Assembly (NCBI RefSeq): GCF_025290915.1
Contig: NZ_JAOCQE010000012.1
Location: 1-62,510, forward strand
Origin: Streptomyces sp. 15-116A
Lineage (GTDB): Bacteria; Actinomycetota; Actinomycetes; Streptomycetales; Streptomycetaceae
Reading direction: 5' to 3'
DNA length: 62,510 nt
A model generated the notes under the pieces. It was not told the DNA's origin and did no database searches. It saw only the letters and a program-made list of their open reading frames with translations. The translations under genes were made by a program, and so were the position numbers. Shown here piece after piece: positions 8,367 through 19,020 of this stretch. How positions within the stretch are numbered: position 1 is the stretch's first letter; the number at the start of each line of letters is the position of its first letter.

Positions 8367-8726
8367 TCAGGGACGGTCGAGACGCAGGCGGTCGGCGCGC
8401 GGCAGACCGGCGACGACCAGATCGTAGGAGTCCTCGACCAGCTCCCGGACCAGCGCGTCGGGGAGGGCGCCGTCCACGACGACCGTGTTCCAGTGTCTCT
8501 TGTTCATGTGCCAGCCGGGGACGATCAGGCCCTCGTACTCCGCACGGAGCCGCAGCGCGTCCTCCGGGTCGCACTTGAGGTTGACCTTCAGGGGCCGCGC
8601 GTCCAGGTTCGTCAGGGCGAACAGCTTGCCCTGGACCTTGAAGACCGAGAACTCCGGGCCGAACGGGAAGTCCTCCACCGCCGCGTTGAAGGACAGGCAC
8701 AGGGCGCGCAGCTCCTCGGGTGTCAT
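8367..8726 (-). CDS. MmcQ/YjbR-family DNA-binding-like protein
   Basis: The 119 residues match the YjbR/MmcQ (CyaY-like fold) family. Typical features are [19 protein letters not shown], where the protein is often annotated as DNA-binding, and the [12 protein letters not shown] segment. The ATG overlaps the stop of the CNNM/CorC gene by four bases (ATGA), so the two are translated together. Function in the family is poorly defined. The gene travels with ybeY and era in actinobacteria, suggesting a housekeeping role. Confidence 0.85.
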   Translation of the reverse strand: MTPEELRALCLSFNAAVEDFPFGPEFSVFKVQGKLFALTNLDARPLKVNLKCDPEDALRLRAEYEGLIVPGWHMNKRHWNTVVVDGALPDALVRELVEDSYDLVVAGLPRADRLRLDRP

Positions 8727-10027
8727 TCCTGGTGCTCCTCCTCGGCGCCGGCCCGGTCGCCGACCGGCTCCACCAGCACGGTGACGATCTTGTTCCGGCG
8801 GCCCGCCGCGGCCTCCGCGGTCAGGCGCAGGGTGCGGGCGTCGGGGAGCTCCACCACGGCGGAGGCACCGGCGATCGGGACCCGGCCGAGGGCCTTGGCG
8901 AGCAGTCCGCCGACGGTCTCCACGTCCTCGTCGTCGAACGACTCCAGGCCGTACAGCTCGCCCAGGTCGCCGATGTCGAGGCGGGCGGTGACGCGGAAGC
9001 GGTCCTCGCCCAACTCCTCGATGGGCGGTAGCTCGCGGTCGTACTCGTCGGTGATCTCGCCGACGATCTCCTCGAGGATGTCCTCGATGGTGACGATCCC
9101 GGCCGTGCCGCCGTACTCGTCGACGGCGACGGCGACGTGGTTGCGTTCCTTCTGCATCTCGCGCAGCAGATCGCCGGCGTTCTTGGTGTCCGGCACGAAG
9201 ACGGCCGGGCGCATCGCGGTCGACACCAGCTCGTTCTCCGCGTCCCGGCTGATGTGCGTCTTACGGGCCAGGTCCTTGAGATAGACGATCCCGACTATGT
9301 CGTCCTCGCTCTCACCGGTCACCGGGATGCGCGAGAAGCCGGAGCGCAGGGCGAGGGTGAGGGCCTGGCGGATGGTCTTGTAGCGCTCGATGACCACCAG
9401 GTCGGTGCGCGGGACCATCACCTCCCTGACCAGGGTGTCGCCCAGCTCGAAGACGGAGTGCACCATGCGGCGCTCCTCGTCCTCGATCAGCGACTCCTTC
9501 TCCGCGAGGTCGACCAGCGCGCGCAGCTCCGCCTCGGAGGCGAAGGGGCCGCGCCGGAAGCCCTTGCCGGGGGTGAGCGCGTTACCGATGAGGATCAGCA
9601 GGGACGGGATCGGGCCCATGATCCTGGCGAGCGGCAGCAGCACGTACGCCGCCGCCGTGGCCGTGTTCAGCGGATGCTGACGGCCGATGGTGCGCGGGGA
9701 GACACCGACGGCGACATAAGAGACCAACACCATGATCGCGATGGCGATCAGCAGGGCCTCCGTGGTGCTGTCGAACTCCTCCAGACAGCCGTAGGTGATC
9801 AGCGCGGCGGCGGCCATCTCGCAGGCGACGCGGACCAGCAGCGCCACGTTGAGATAGCGCGTGGGGTCGGCGGCGATCTGGGCGAGCCCCGCGCTGCCCC
9901 GGCGGCCGGAGCGCACGGCCTCCTCGGCGCGGAAGCTGGAGACGCGCGCGATGCCGGCCTCCGCGCACGCGAACAGCCAGGCGACGACGACCAGCGCGAT
10001 CGCGCCGAGGACGAGCCCGGGACTCAT
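8723..10027 (-). CDS. Hemolysin-family CNNM/CorC membrane protein
   Basis: This 434-residue protein has an N-terminal DUF21/CNNM transmembrane domain (about residues 1-135, four helices). A CBS-domain pair follows (about 200-325, including [12 protein letters not shown] and [19 protein letters not shown]). The C-terminus is a CorC_HlyC transporter-associated domain. Family members are linked to Mg2+/Co2+ efflux or resistance. The ATG overlaps the ybeY stop (ATGA, 10024-10027), and its own stop overlaps the YjbR start, so three genes are coupled. The historic name hemolysin should not be taken literally. Confidence 0.92.
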   Translation of the reverse strand: MSPGLVLGAIALVVVAWLFACAEAGIARVSSFRAEEAVRSGRRGSAGLAQIAADPTRYLNVALLVRVACEMAAAALITYGCLEEFDSTTEALLIAIAIMVLVSYVAVGVSPRTIGRQHPLNTATAAAYVLLPLARIMGPIPSLLILIGNALTPGKGFRRGPFASEAELRALVDLAEKESLIEDEERRMVHSVFELGDTLVREVMVPRTDLVVIERYKTIRQALTLALRSGFSRIPVTGESEDDIVGIVYLKDLARKTHISRDAENELVSTAMRPAVFVPDTKNAGDLLREMQKERNHVAVAVDEYGGTAGIVTIEDILEEIVGEITDEYDRELPPIEELGEDRFRVTARLDIGDLGELYGLESFDDEDVETVGGLLAKALGRVPIAGASAVVELPDARTLRLTAEAAAGRRNKIVTVLVEPVGDRAGAEEEHQE

Positions 10028-10521
10028 GAGACGGTCGGGGCCGGGGACGGGCCGGTCAGGCCCCTCTCCGCGCGCCAGCCGTCCACGATGGCGGCCTGCA
10101 GGCCGAACATCTCGGCCTTCTCGTCCGGCTCCTCGTGGTCGTAGCCGAGCAGATGCAGCACACCGTGGACGGTGAGCAGCTGGAGCTCCTCGTCCATGGT
10201 GTGCTGCGTGGGTGCCTCGGCGCCCTGCTTGGCGGCGACCTCGGGGCAGAGCACGATGTCGCCGAGCAGCCCCTGCGGGGGCTCGTCGTCGTCCTTGGAC
10301 GGCGGCCGCAGCTCGTCCATCGGGAACGACATCACGTCGGTCGGCCCGGGCAGGTCCATCCACTGGATGTGCAACTGCTCCATGGCCCCGGCGTCCACGA
10401 CGATCACCGAGAGCTCGGAGAGCGGGTGGATGCGCATCCGTGCGAGGGCGTAGCGGGCGATGTCGAGGATCGCCTGCTCGTCGACCTCGGTTCCGGACTC
10501 GTTGTTGACGTCGATCGACAT
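10024..10521 (-). CDS. ybeY: Endoribonuclease YbeY (rRNA maturation factor)
   Basis: This 165-residue UPF0054 metalloprotein carries the H-x3-H-x5-H zinc motif in [14 protein letters not shown] and the conserved [11 protein letters not shown] strand. YbeY acts in 16S rRNA 3'-end maturation and ribosome quality control. It sits 12 bp downstream of the PhoH-like ATPase, the conserved bacterial pairing, and overlaps the CNNM/CorC gene. Length and motifs are normal. Confidence 0.95.
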   Translation of the reverse strand: MSIDVNNESGTEVDEQAILDIARYALARMRIHPLSELSVIVVDAGAMEQLHIQWMDLPGPTDVMSFPMDELRPPSKDDDEPPQGLLGDIVLCPEVAAKQGAEAPTQHTMDEELQLLTVHGVLHLLGYDHEEPDEKAEMFGLQAAIVDGWRAERGLTGPSPAPTVS

Positions 10522-10533
10522 CTGGTGCTCGGT

Positions 10534-11604
10534 CTACTTCCCCTTGTGCCCGGACTTGCCCCGGCCGCCCTTGTGGGTGCCGTTCTGGGTGCCGTGCTTG
10601 CTGTCGTACAACTCGTACGCGTCGACGATACGGCCCACCAGCTTGTGCCGGACGACGTCGTGGGACGACAGCCGGGAGAAGTGGACGTCCTCCACTCCCT
10701 CCAGGATCTCCTGCACCTGACGCAGACCCGACTTGGTGCCGTCGGGCAGGTCGACCTGGGTCACGTCACCGGTGATGACGATCTTCGAGTCGAACCCGAG
10801 CCGCGTCAGGAACATCTTCATCTGCTCGGGCGAGGTGTTCTGCGCCTCGTCGAGAATGATGAAGGCGTCATTGAGCGTCCTGCCCCTCATGTACGCCAGC
10901 GGCGCGACCTCGATCGTCCCCGCCGCCATCAGCCGCGGAATCGAATCCGGGTCGAGCATGTCGTGCAGCGCGTCGTACAGGGGCCGCAGATACGGGTCGA
11001 TCTTCTCGTAGAGCGTGCCCGGCAGGAAGCCGAGCCGCTCGCCCGCTTCCACCGCCGGCCGGGTCAGGATGATGCGGTTGACCTGCTTGGACTGCAGGGC
11101 CTGGACCGCCTTGGCCATCGCCAGATACGTCTTGCCCGTACCCGCCGGGCCGATGCCGAAGACGATGGTGTGCTGGTCGATCGCGTCCACATAGCGCTTC
11201 TGGTTGAGCGTCTTGGGGCGGATCGTGCGGCCGCGCGAGGACAGGATGTTCTGCGTGAGTACCTGGGCCGGGGTCTCCTGGCCGTCGCTCTCCCCGTTCT
11301 CGCTCGCCTTGAGCATGGCGATCGAGCGTTCCACTGCGTCCTCCGTCATCGGCTGCCCGGTGCGGAGCACCAGCATCATCTCGTCGAACACGCGCGAAAT
11401 GAGGGCGACCTCGGTGGCGTCGCCGACCGCGCTGATCTCGTTTCCCCGGACGTGGATGTCGGCCGCCGGGAAGGCCTTCTCGATCACGCGCAGGAGGGCG
11501 TCTCCGGAACCCAGCACGGTCACCATGGGGTGCTGGGCGGGGACGGTGAGCTGTACTCTCGCCTGCCCCTGCGCGGGGGTGTGAGCTGCGGGTGTCTGAG
11601 TCAT
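10534..11604 (-). CDS. PhoH-like ATPase
   Basis: This 356-residue PhoH/PhoL protein has an N-terminal KH-like segment (about residues 20-90). The P-loop ATPase domain has Walker A GPAGTGKTYLA and Walker B FIILDEAQN. The C-terminus is Lys/Gly/His-rich and probably unstructured (KGGRGKSGHKGK). In actinobacteria it heads the ybeY operon, as here, and is thought to work in RNA metabolism. A strong GAGGAGG lies about 20 bases before the ATG, which is too far for ideal use. The promoter must lie in the 177-bp gap shared with era. Confidence 0.92.
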   Translation of the reverse strand: MTQTPAAHTPAQGQARVQLTVPAQHPMVTVLGSGDALLRVIEKAFPAADIHVRGNEISAVGDATEVALISRVFDEMMLVLRTGQPMTEDAVERSIAMLKASENGESDGQETPAQVLTQNILSSRGRTIRPKTLNQKRYVDAIDQHTIVFGIGPAGTGKTYLAMAKAVQALQSKQVNRIILTRPAVEAGERLGFLPGTLYEKIDPYLRPLYDALHDMLDPDSIPRLMAAGTIEVAPLAYMRGRTLNDAFIILDEAQNTSPEQMKMFLTRLGFDSKIVITGDVTQVDLPDGTKSGLRQVQEILEGVEDVHFSRLSSHDVVRHKLVGRIVDAYELYDSKHGTQNGTHKGGRGKSGHKGK

Positions 11605-11781
11605 GGGCCGGCGCTGAAGGCCTGCGGTTCCTCCTCGTCACGGCCGCACAGCTGAGGGCGGCCTCGCGTGTTCCAGGGTACGACGCGGGGGTGACAAGGC
11701 CGTAGGGCTTTTCGTACTGCCCCTCTCGGCCCCACCGGCATTGGTACGGAGGGGCTTCGGGGATCAGGGAGAATGGGCGGC
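11605..11781. promoter_or_regulatory. Divergent region between phoH-like gene and era
   Basis: These 177 bp separate two divergent housekeeping genes and must hold both promoters. I see AGGGAG (11766-11771), placed to serve the era ATG at 11782, and no convincing sigma-factor boxes or dyads. Confidence 0.35.
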
Positions 11782-12735
11782 ATGAGTGTTCGTACCCAGT
11801 CATCCGAGCAGCCGGCCGACGCCGCACACCGGGCCGGCTTCGCCTGCTTCGTGGGCCGCCCCAACGCGGGCAAGTCCACCCTCACGAACGCTCTGGTCGG
11901 GCAGAAGGTGGCGATCACCGCCAATCAGCCGCAGACGACCCGGCACACGGTGCGAGGGATCGTGCACCGACCGGACGCCCAGCTGATCCTGGTGGACACC
12001 CCCGGCCTGCACAAGCCGCGTACGCTGCTGGGCGAGCGGCTGAACGACGTGGTTCGTACGACCTGGGCCGAGGTCGACGTGATCGGCTTCTGTCTCCCGG
12101 CGAACGAGAAGATCGGCCCCGGTGACCGCTTCATCGCCAAGGAGCTGGCGGGGATCAAGAAGTCCCCGAAGGTCGCCATCGTCACCAAGACGGACCTCGT
12201 CACCTCCAAGGCCCTGGCCGAACAGCTGATCGCGATCGACCAGCTGGGCAAGGAGCTGGGCATCGAGTGGGCGCAGATCGTCCCGGTGTCGGCGACCGCG
12301 AACAAGCAGGTCGACCTGCTGGCGGACCTGCTGATCCCGATGCTGCCCGAGGGTCCTGCCCTCTACCCCGAGGGCGACCTCACCGACGAGCCCGAGCAGG
12401 TCATGATCGCCGAGCTGATCCGCGAGGCCGCCCTTGAGGGCGTCCGCGACGAACTGCCGCACTCCATCGCCGTCGTCGTGGAGGAGATGCTCCCCCGCGA
12501 GGACCGCCCCGCCGACAAGCCGCTCCTCGACATCCACGCCAACCTGTTCATCGAGCGCCCCAGCCAGAAGGGCATCATCATCGGCCCCAAGGGCAAGCGC
12601 CTGAAGGAGGTCGGCATCAAGTCCCGCAAGCACATCGAGGCACTGCTCGGTACGCCTGTCTTCCTCGACCTCCACGTGAAGGTCGCCAAGGACTGGCAGC
12701 GGGACCCGAAGCAGCTCAGGCGGCTCGGGTTCTGA
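11782..12735 (+). CDS. era: GTPase Era
   Basis: This 317-residue Era GTPase functions in 30S ribosome assembly. It has G1 GRPNAGKST, the switch region NQPQTTRHTVRG, G3 DTPGLHKP, G4 TKTD, and a C-terminal KH domain with IIIGPKGKRLKEVG. I chose the ATG at 11782 (MSVRTQ) because AGGGAG is well spaced for it. The in-frame ATG at 11773 is too close to that site. It is divergent from the phoH operon instead of being its last gene, which differs from the order in mycobacteria (see findings). Confidence 0.96.
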   Translation: MSVRTQSSEQPADAAHRAGFACFVGRPNAGKSTLTNALVGQKVAITANQPQTTRHTVRGIVHRPDAQLILVDTPGLHKPRTLLGERLNDVVRTTWAEVDVIGFCLPANEKIGPGDRFIAKELAGIKKSPKVAIVTKTDLVTSKALAEQLIAIDQLGKELGIEWAQIVPVSATANKQVDLLADLLIPMLPEGPALYPEGDLTDEPEQVMIAELIREAALEGVRDELPHSIAVVVEEMLPREDRPADKPLLDIHANLFIERPSQKGIIIGPKGKRLKEVGIKSRKHIEALLGTPVFLDLHVKVAKDWQRDPKQLRRLGF

Positions 12736-12745
12736 GGTCATTGCG

Positions 12746-14077
12746 TCAGCGCTGGGCGCGTACGACGTCCCGGTACCAGGCGTACGACGCCTTCGGAGTG
12801 CGGGCCAGCGTCTCGTAGTCCACGTGGACCAGGCCGAAGCGGCGGGCGTACCCCTCCGCCCACTCGAAGTTGTCCAGCAGCGACCAGACGAAGTAGCCGC
12901 GGACGTCCACGCCGGCCTCCAGGGCCTCGTGCAGCGCCCGGAGGTGGCCGTCCAGGTAGCCGATGCGGTCCTGGTCGTCGACGCCCTCGTACGAGCAGCC
13001 GTTCTCGGTGATGACGACGGGCGGGAGGCGGTCGCCGTAGCGGGCGCGGAAGGTGGTGAGGAGGTCCGTCAGGGCCTCCGGCACCACCGGCCAGCCGAAG
13101 TCCGTCCGCGGCCGGTCCTCGATCTCCCGCACCGAGAAGGGCAGTTCCGCCGGCATCCGCACCCCGCCGAAGTCGATCTCCGTGCCCTGCGGGGCGCCCA
13201 CCTTCGTCGGGGCGTAGTAGTTGACGCCGTAGAAGTCGAGCGGTTCGGCGATGACCTTCAGATCGGCCGCCACATCGCCCGGCATCAGCTCGCCGATGCC
13301 CTCCGGGTACGCGCCCAGCAGCACCGGGTCCGCGAACAGGCGGTTGAGCAGGACGTCGTAGAAGTCCGCGGCCTCCACGTCCGCCGGGTCGGCCGACGCC
13401 GGCCAGGTCGGTCCGTGCGAGTTGGTGAGCCCGACCTCGGCCGCACCGGACGCGCGCAGGGCCTGTACGGCCAGACCGTGGGCCAGCAGCTGGTGGTGGG
13501 CCACCGGCAGCGCGTCGAACATCAGCCGCTCACCCGGCGCGTGCGTGCCCAGCGCATGGCCGAGGAGGGTGTGCTCGGCGGGCTCGTTGAGCGTGATCCA
13601 CTGCCGGACCCGGTCGCCGAGGCGGGCGGCGACCGTCGCCACGTACTCGGCGAAGAGGACCGCCGTGTCCCGCTCGAGCCAGCCGCCCGCCTCGTGCAGG
13701 GCCAGCGGCAGATCCCAGTGGAACAGCGTCGGCACCGGACGGATCCCCGCCGCGCACAGCTCGTCCACCAGCCGGTCGTAGAAGTCCAGGCCGCCCTCCC
13801 GCCGCACCCTCGGCCAGGAGATCGAGAAGCGGTACGCGTTCACGCCCAGCCCCGCCAGCAGGGCCACGTCCTCGCGGTAGCGGTGGTAGTGGTCGCAGGC
13901 CACCGCCGCGGTCGAGCCGTCCTTCACCCGCCCCGGCCGCTCCGTGAAGGCGTCCCACACGGACCGCTCGCGCAGTTCCACCGCGCCCTCGATCTGATGG
14001 GCGGACGTGGACACGCCCCACTGGAAACCGGCCGGGAAGCGGGGGAACGGATGCGTCGTCGCCATGCCCCGGATCAT
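12746..14077 (-). CDS. GH1 beta-glucosidase
   Basis: This 443-residue glycoside hydrolase family 1 enzyme hydrolyses beta-linked glucosides or galactosides with retention. It has the N-terminal signature FQWGVSTSAHQIEGA, the acid/base Glu in ITLNEP (E165) and the nucleophile in ITENG (E358). The late WSLLDNFEWAEGY motif binds substrate. There is no signal peptide, so it acts on imported oligosaccharides in the cytoplasm. The start is either the ATG at 14077 (CGGGG spaced upstream) or the ATG at 14065 (MATTHP). It is convergent with era. Confidence 0.93.
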   Translation of the reverse strand: MIRGMATTHPFPRFPAGFQWGVSTSAHQIEGAVELRERSVWDAFTERPGRVKDGSTAAVACDHYHRYREDVALLAGLGVNAYRFSISWPRVRREGGLDFYDRLVDELCAAGIRPVPTLFHWDLPLALHEAGGWLERDTAVLFAEYVATVAARLGDRVRQWITLNEPAEHTLLGHALGTHAPGERLMFDALPVAHHQLLAHGLAVQALRASGAAEVGLTNSHGPTWPASADPADVEAADFYDVLLNRLFADPVLLGAYPEGIGELMPGDVAADLKVIAEPLDFYGVNYYAPTKVGAPQGTEIDFGGVRMPAELPFSVREIEDRPRTDFGWPVVPEALTDLLTTFRARYGDRLPPVVITENGCSYEGVDDQDRIGYLDGHLRALHEALEAGVDVRGYFVWSLLDNFEWAEGYARRFGLVHVDYETLARTPKASYAWYRDVVRAQR

Positions 14078-14123
14078 CCGTACCCCGGGTAACCGAAGTC
14101 AACGCCCCAGCGCTGCCCAGGCG

Positions 14124-14390
14124 TTACGCGCCCTCCTTCAGCACCCGGCTGATCAGCGTGCGCTGCTCCTCCGTCAGCCGGGGGTCCGCGCAGTACACGG
14201 TCTTCCCGTCCACCGTGATCTGGTAGCTGAACCCGTCCGGCACCCCGACCGGCGGCGTGCCCCGGCCCGCGGACACCGCCCGCTCGGCCAGGGCATGCCA
14301 CTCGGCGGCGTCGGCCCGCCCCGAGGTCTCCACCTCGGCGTGCCGCTCGATGCCCGCGAATCCACCGGTGCGTCTCACCTGAATGCGCAT
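14124..14390 (-). CDS. Emfourin-type protealysin inhibitor
   Basis: The 88 residues match the small emfourin (M4in) family of M4-protease inhibitors. The layout is a beta-rich N-terminus MRIQVRRTGGFAGI, the segment DGFSYQITVDGKTVYC, and a C-terminal helix LTEEQRTLISRVLKEGA. It lies 21 bp downstream of an M4 metalloprotease on the same strand, the arrangement known for protealysin/emfourin. It is therefore inferred to bind and silence that protease in the cytoplasm. No signal peptide is visible. Confidence 0.8.
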   Translation of the reverse strand: MRIQVRRTGGFAGIERHAEVETSGRADAAEWHALAERAVSAGRGTPPVGVPDGFSYQITVDGKTVYCADPRLTEEQRTLISRVLKEGA

Positions 14391-14411
14391 GGGTCCGTGT
14401 CTAGTACGGAA

Positions 14412-15461
14412 CTACAGCGTCCGCACCCCGACCTGTTCCCACGCCTTGCTCACCGCGTCCAGTTCCTCGCCGTCCCCGTACCGGGCGCGGGCCGCCTTCA
14501 CCGTGAGCGTCGCGAAGTCCGTGAACAGCGCGTCCTGCTTCAGCTCGCCGCCGGTCAGCACGTCGTACCAGACCTGCCCGGCCCGCTCCCAGGCGTGCCC
14601 GCCGAGTGCGGTCGCCGCGAGGTAGAAGGCGTGATTCGGGATGCCGGAGTTGATGTGCACACCGCCGTTGTCGCGGCCGGTGCGAACGTAGTCGTCCATC
14701 GTCGCGGGCTGCGGGTCCTTGCCGAGGACGTCGTCGTCGTACGCCGTGCCCGGCTCCTTCATGGAGCGCAGCGCCTTGCCCGTGACGCGCGGGGCGAGCA
14801 GGCCGGCGCCGATCAGCCAGTCGGCCTCGGCGGCGGTCTGGCCGAGCGTGTACTGCTTGATCAGGGCGCCGAAGACGTCCGACACGGACTCGTTGAGCGC
14901 GCCGGGCTGGCCGAAGTAGGTGAGGTTCGCCGTGTACTGGGTGACGCCGTGGGCGAGCTCGTGGCCGATGACGTCGATGGGGATGGTGAAGTCCAGGAAG
15001 ATCTCGCCGTCCCCGTCGCCGAACACCATCTGCTCGCCGTTCCAGAAGGCGTTGTTGTAGTCGCGGTCGTAGTGCACGGTCGCGTTCAGCGGGAGTCCGT
15101 TGCCGTCGATCGAGTCGCGGGCGTATGCCGTGAGGAACAGCTCGAAGGTGGCGCCGAGGCCCGCGTAGGCGCGGTTGACGGTGGCGTCCTTGCCGGGTGC
15201 GTCGCCCTCGCCGCGGACCTTCTTGCCGGGCAGGTCGGTGCGGTGCTGGGCGTCGTGGATCGTGCGGTGGGGCTTGCCGGGCTCGGCAGAGGCGAGCGGG
15301 GCGGCGGTGGGGGCGCCGATGACGGTGGTGAGGCGGCGCTGGGTGCGTTCGTAGGCGTCGCGCTGGAGGGTGCGGCGGGCCGGGCCGGCGAGGGCGGGGT
15401 CGTCGGCCTGGGCGAGTTTGTCGAGGACGTGGGGCGGGACGATGGTGCAGAACACGGTCAT
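14412..15461 (-). CDS. Protealysin-like M4 metallopeptidase
   Basis: This 349-residue thermolysin-fold protease has zinc motif HELAHG (H167, E168, H171), third ligand E191 in GALNESVSDVFG, and the catalytic histidine in GGVHINSGIPN (H269). Instead of a signal peptide and long thermolysin propeptide, it begins with a short protealysin-type propeptide containing CTIVPPHVL. It is therefore probably cytoplasmic and autoprocessed near residues 50-60. The start at 15461 is chosen because that motif normally begins the protein. A start at 15497 is possible. Protealysin relatives cleave intracellular targets such as actin or FtsZ-like proteins in some bacteria. The target here is unknown. Confidence 0.88.
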   Translation of the reverse strand: MTVFCTIVPPHVLDKLAQADDPALAGPARRTLQRDAYERTQRRLTTVIGAPTAAPLASAEPGKPHRTIHDAQHRTDLPGKKVRGEGDAPGKDATVNRAYAGLGATFELFLTAYARDSIDGNGLPLNATVHYDRDYNNAFWNGEQMVFGDGDGEIFLDFTIPIDVIGHELAHGVTQYTANLTYFGQPGALNESVSDVFGALIKQYTLGQTAAEADWLIGAGLLAPRVTGKALRSMKEPGTAYDDDVLGKDPQPATMDDYVRTGRDNGGVHINSGIPNHAFYLAATALGGHAWERAGQVWYDVLTGGELKQDALFTDFATLTVKAARARYGDGEELDAVSKAWEQVGVRTL

Positions 15462-15574
15462 GCTCGGCACGATTGCACTGCGTGAGCTTCGTGTCACTAG
15501 GTGCGACCTTGATTGGTGAAATGTAGGGATCTTCGCGCCGTGGGTGGTTGCGCTGTGTTATCGACCGCGGCTGC

Positions 15575-15613
15575 GTCGTGGCTTGTCGCGCAGTTCCCCG
15601 CGTCCCTGAAGGG
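15575..15613 (+). repeat. Dispersed intergenic repeat, copy 1 (leuA upstream)
   Basis: A 39-bp sequence centred on GTCGCGCAGTTCCCCGCG nearly matches 17593-17630 on the other side of leuA, with two substitutions and an indel. The same core is, from memory, abundant between Streptomyces genes. It lies upstream of the leucine leader peptide. Confidence 0.7.
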
Positions 15614-15683
15614 CGCGTTGCAGTCCCGCATACTGATACAGAGGCCCGCGTTTGTGGAGGGCTCGGATAGCATGCTTCGCATC

Positions 15684-15731
15684 ATGCGTTTCGGGCTGCT
15701 TCTCCTTAGCTGCCGCGGCGAGGGCCTGTAG
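15684..15731 (+). CDS. leuA leader peptide
   Basis: This 15-codon ORF encodes MRFGLLLLSCRGEGL and ends TAG. The four consecutive leucines are read by CTG-CTT-CTC-CTT. CTT is a rare leucine codon in this GC-rich genome, so ribosome stalling would be sensitive to charged tRNA-Leu. The sequence is the one I recognise from Streptomyces leuA leaders. It lies 90 bp before leuA and is followed by competing dyads, as expected for transcriptional attenuation. An in-frame ATG at 15672 would add four residues. Confidence 0.85.
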   Translation: MRFGLLLLSCRGEGL

Positions 15732-17543
<1,812 letters not shown>

Positions 17544-17592
17544 CGGGCGACTACTGGGGTGCCGCGGGGGGTTGTGTGTCGGCTGCGGGTGG

Positions 17593-17630
17593 GTCGTGGC
17601 TGGTCGCGCAGTTCCCCGCGCCCCTGAGGG
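17593..17630 (+). repeat. Dispersed intergenic repeat, copy 2 (leuA downstream)
   Basis: This copy shares the core GTCGCGCAGTTCCCCGCG and flanks with 15575-15613, in the same orientation. It lies between the leuA stop and the leuA terminator hairpin, so it is transcribed. Confidence 0.75.
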
Positions 17631-17638
17631 TGTGCTGC

Positions 17639-17671
17639 CTGCCCGGTGCTTATGAGCCAATCACCGGGCAG
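17639..17671 (+). terminator. leuA terminator hairpin
   Basis: A perfect 10-bp stem CTGCCCGGTG / CACCGGGCAG with a 13-base A/T-rich loop lies 96 bp after leuA. There is no U-tract, as is usual in Streptomyces. Confidence 0.65.
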
Positions 17672-17697
17672 GTCACGGATTGGTCTCGTCCTGAGGG

Positions 17698-17727
17698 CTG
17701 ACTCCGGGTGGCGGATGTGGCTAACAT
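17698..17727 (+). promoter_or_regulatory. Candidate promoter of TerB-family gene
   Basis: CTGACT (17698) and TAACAT (17722-17727) are spaced 18 bp apart and resemble a housekeeping (HrdB-type) promoter. They lie 44 bp before the GTG start, which has GGAGG at 17760-17764. Confidence 0.45.
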
Positions 17728-17770
17728 CACGCAAGCGCGGCGACGATGCTGTGGCTGATGGAGGTGCGAC

Positions 17771-18466
17771 GTGCTGCCAGGACGGGGACCGAACGGCCGT
17801 GCCGCCAGGCTTGCCCGGCTCCTGGGCACCCGCACCTCATGGACACCGGTGGGCGACGGGGAGTTCTTCTGCCCCGGCTGCGGCGGTGACCGCAACTACC
17901 AGCGGCTGACCGGGCAGCGGCGTTTCGCCCTGCTCGGGGTGCCCGTGCTGCCGCGCGGGGAGACCGGGCCCGTCGTCGAATGCGCGGCCTGCCGCCGTCA
18001 CTTCGGCACCGATGTCCTGGACCACCCGACGACCACCCGCTTCTCCGCGATGCTCCGCGACGCCGTGCACACCGTCGCCCTCGCCGTGCTGGCGGCGGGC
18101 GGCACCTGTTCGCGGGCCGCGCTGGAGACGGCGGCGGCGGGGGTGCGCGCGGCCGGCTTCGAGGACTGTACGGAGGAGCAACTGGCCGCGCTGGTCGATG
18201 CGGTGGCGGCCGACACCGGACGGTTCACCGGGGAGCCCTGCGCGGCCGGTCTCGCCATCGAACTCCACGAGGCACTGGATCCGCTCGCCCCGCATCTCGC
18301 CGCTCCCGGGCGTGAGTCGATCCTGCTCCAGGGCGCCCGTATCGCCCTCGCCGACGGCCCGTACACCCCCGCCGAGCGGGACACGCTGGCCACCGTGGGC
18401 GCGGCGCTGACCATCTGCGCCGACGATGTGCACCGCCTGCTGACCGCGGCCCGCACACCGTCCTGA
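17771..18466 (+). CDS. TerB-family protein with N-terminal zinc ribbon
   Basis: This 231-residue protein has an N-terminal treble-clef or zinc-ribbon segment (FFCPGCGGDRNY at about residue 36 and VECAACRRHFG at about 72, two CxxC pairs). An all-helical TerB-like domain follows (about 85-228), recognisable by the late ARIALADGPYTPAERDTLATVG. TerB domains occur in tellurite-resistance and stress complexes and bind metal at the membrane interface. The GTG start has an ideal GGAGG. It is a single gene between leuA and a convergent acetyltransferase. Its role is unknown. Confidence 0.8.
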   Translation: MLPGRGPNGRAARLARLLGTRTSWTPVGDGEFFCPGCGGDRNYQRLTGQRRFALLGVPVLPRGETGPVVECAACRRHFGTDVLDHPTTTRFSAMLRDAVHTVALAVLAAGGTCSRAALETAAAGVRAAGFEDCTEEQLAALVDAVAADTGRFTGEPCAAGLAIELHEALDPLAPHLAAPGRESILLQGARIALADGPYTPAERDTLATVGAALTICADDVHRLLTAARTPS

Positions 18467-18477
18467 CCCTGTACGGA

Positions 18478-19020
18478 TCACCTGCGCAGGTCCAGACGCA
18501 TCACCTGACGGTCCTCGCCCGGGCCGAAGTAGTCGGGGCGCAGGCCGCCGTGGGGCTGCTCGGGGACGAAGCCCAGTGACCGGTAGAGCAGGATCGCGGC
18601 GTGGTTGCCGGGTTCCACCGTCAGCCGGACCTGTTCGGTCCCGCAGCCGTGCAGGCGGTCGAGGGCCGCCAGCATCAGTTCCGTGCCCAGACCGCGCCGG
18701 CGGCGTTCCTCGGTCACGCACAGGCCGAGGATCCAGCCGGCCCGGCTGTAGGCGGTCGTCGCGGCCAGGACGTAGCCCCGCAGCCGGCCCGCGCCGTCGT
18801 CCAGCACGAGGAAGTGCTCGGCGTACAGGTCGTAGAGCTGCCGCAGCAGGAACGGGGGGTAGGCGACCTGCTGGAAGACCTCCTGGTCCAGCCGGCGCAG
18901 CTCCGGCAGGTCGGACTCCCGTACCGGGCGCAGCTCCAGTGGCCGTGGGTCCGGGAAGGAGGCCGCTGCTCGCGGTCGGGTGTGCAGGGTTTGGGCGCGC
19001 TCCAGTGGTTCGGCGGTCAT
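18478..19020 (-). CDS. GNAT-family N-acetyltransferase
   Basis: This 180-residue GNAT enzyme has the acetyl-CoA-binding motif A in LCVTEERRRRGLGTELMLAAL and motif B in NHAAILLYRSLGFVPE. The preceding strand GYVLAATTAYSRAGWILG is also typical. The ATG at 19020 follows GGGGGTGG. An in-frame start at 19113 would add 31 unrelated residues. The acceptor is unknown. It is convergent with the TerB-family gene (11 bp gap) and divergent from the methyltransferase of the next cassette. Confidence 0.85.
   Translation of the reverse strand: MTAEPLERAQTLHTRPRAAASFPDPRPLELRPVRESDLPELRRLDQEVFQQVAYPPFLLRQLYDLYAEHFLVLDDGAGRLRGYVLAATTAYSRAGWILGLCVTEERRRRGLGTELMLAALDRLHGCGTEQVRLTVEPGNHAAILLYRSLGFVPEQPHGGLRPDYFGPGEDRQVMRLDLRR

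Noticed and set aside
8723..10027. Hemolysin/toxin function
   Set aside because: CBS and CorC-type domains with a CNNM membrane part indicate a metal-transport-related protein.
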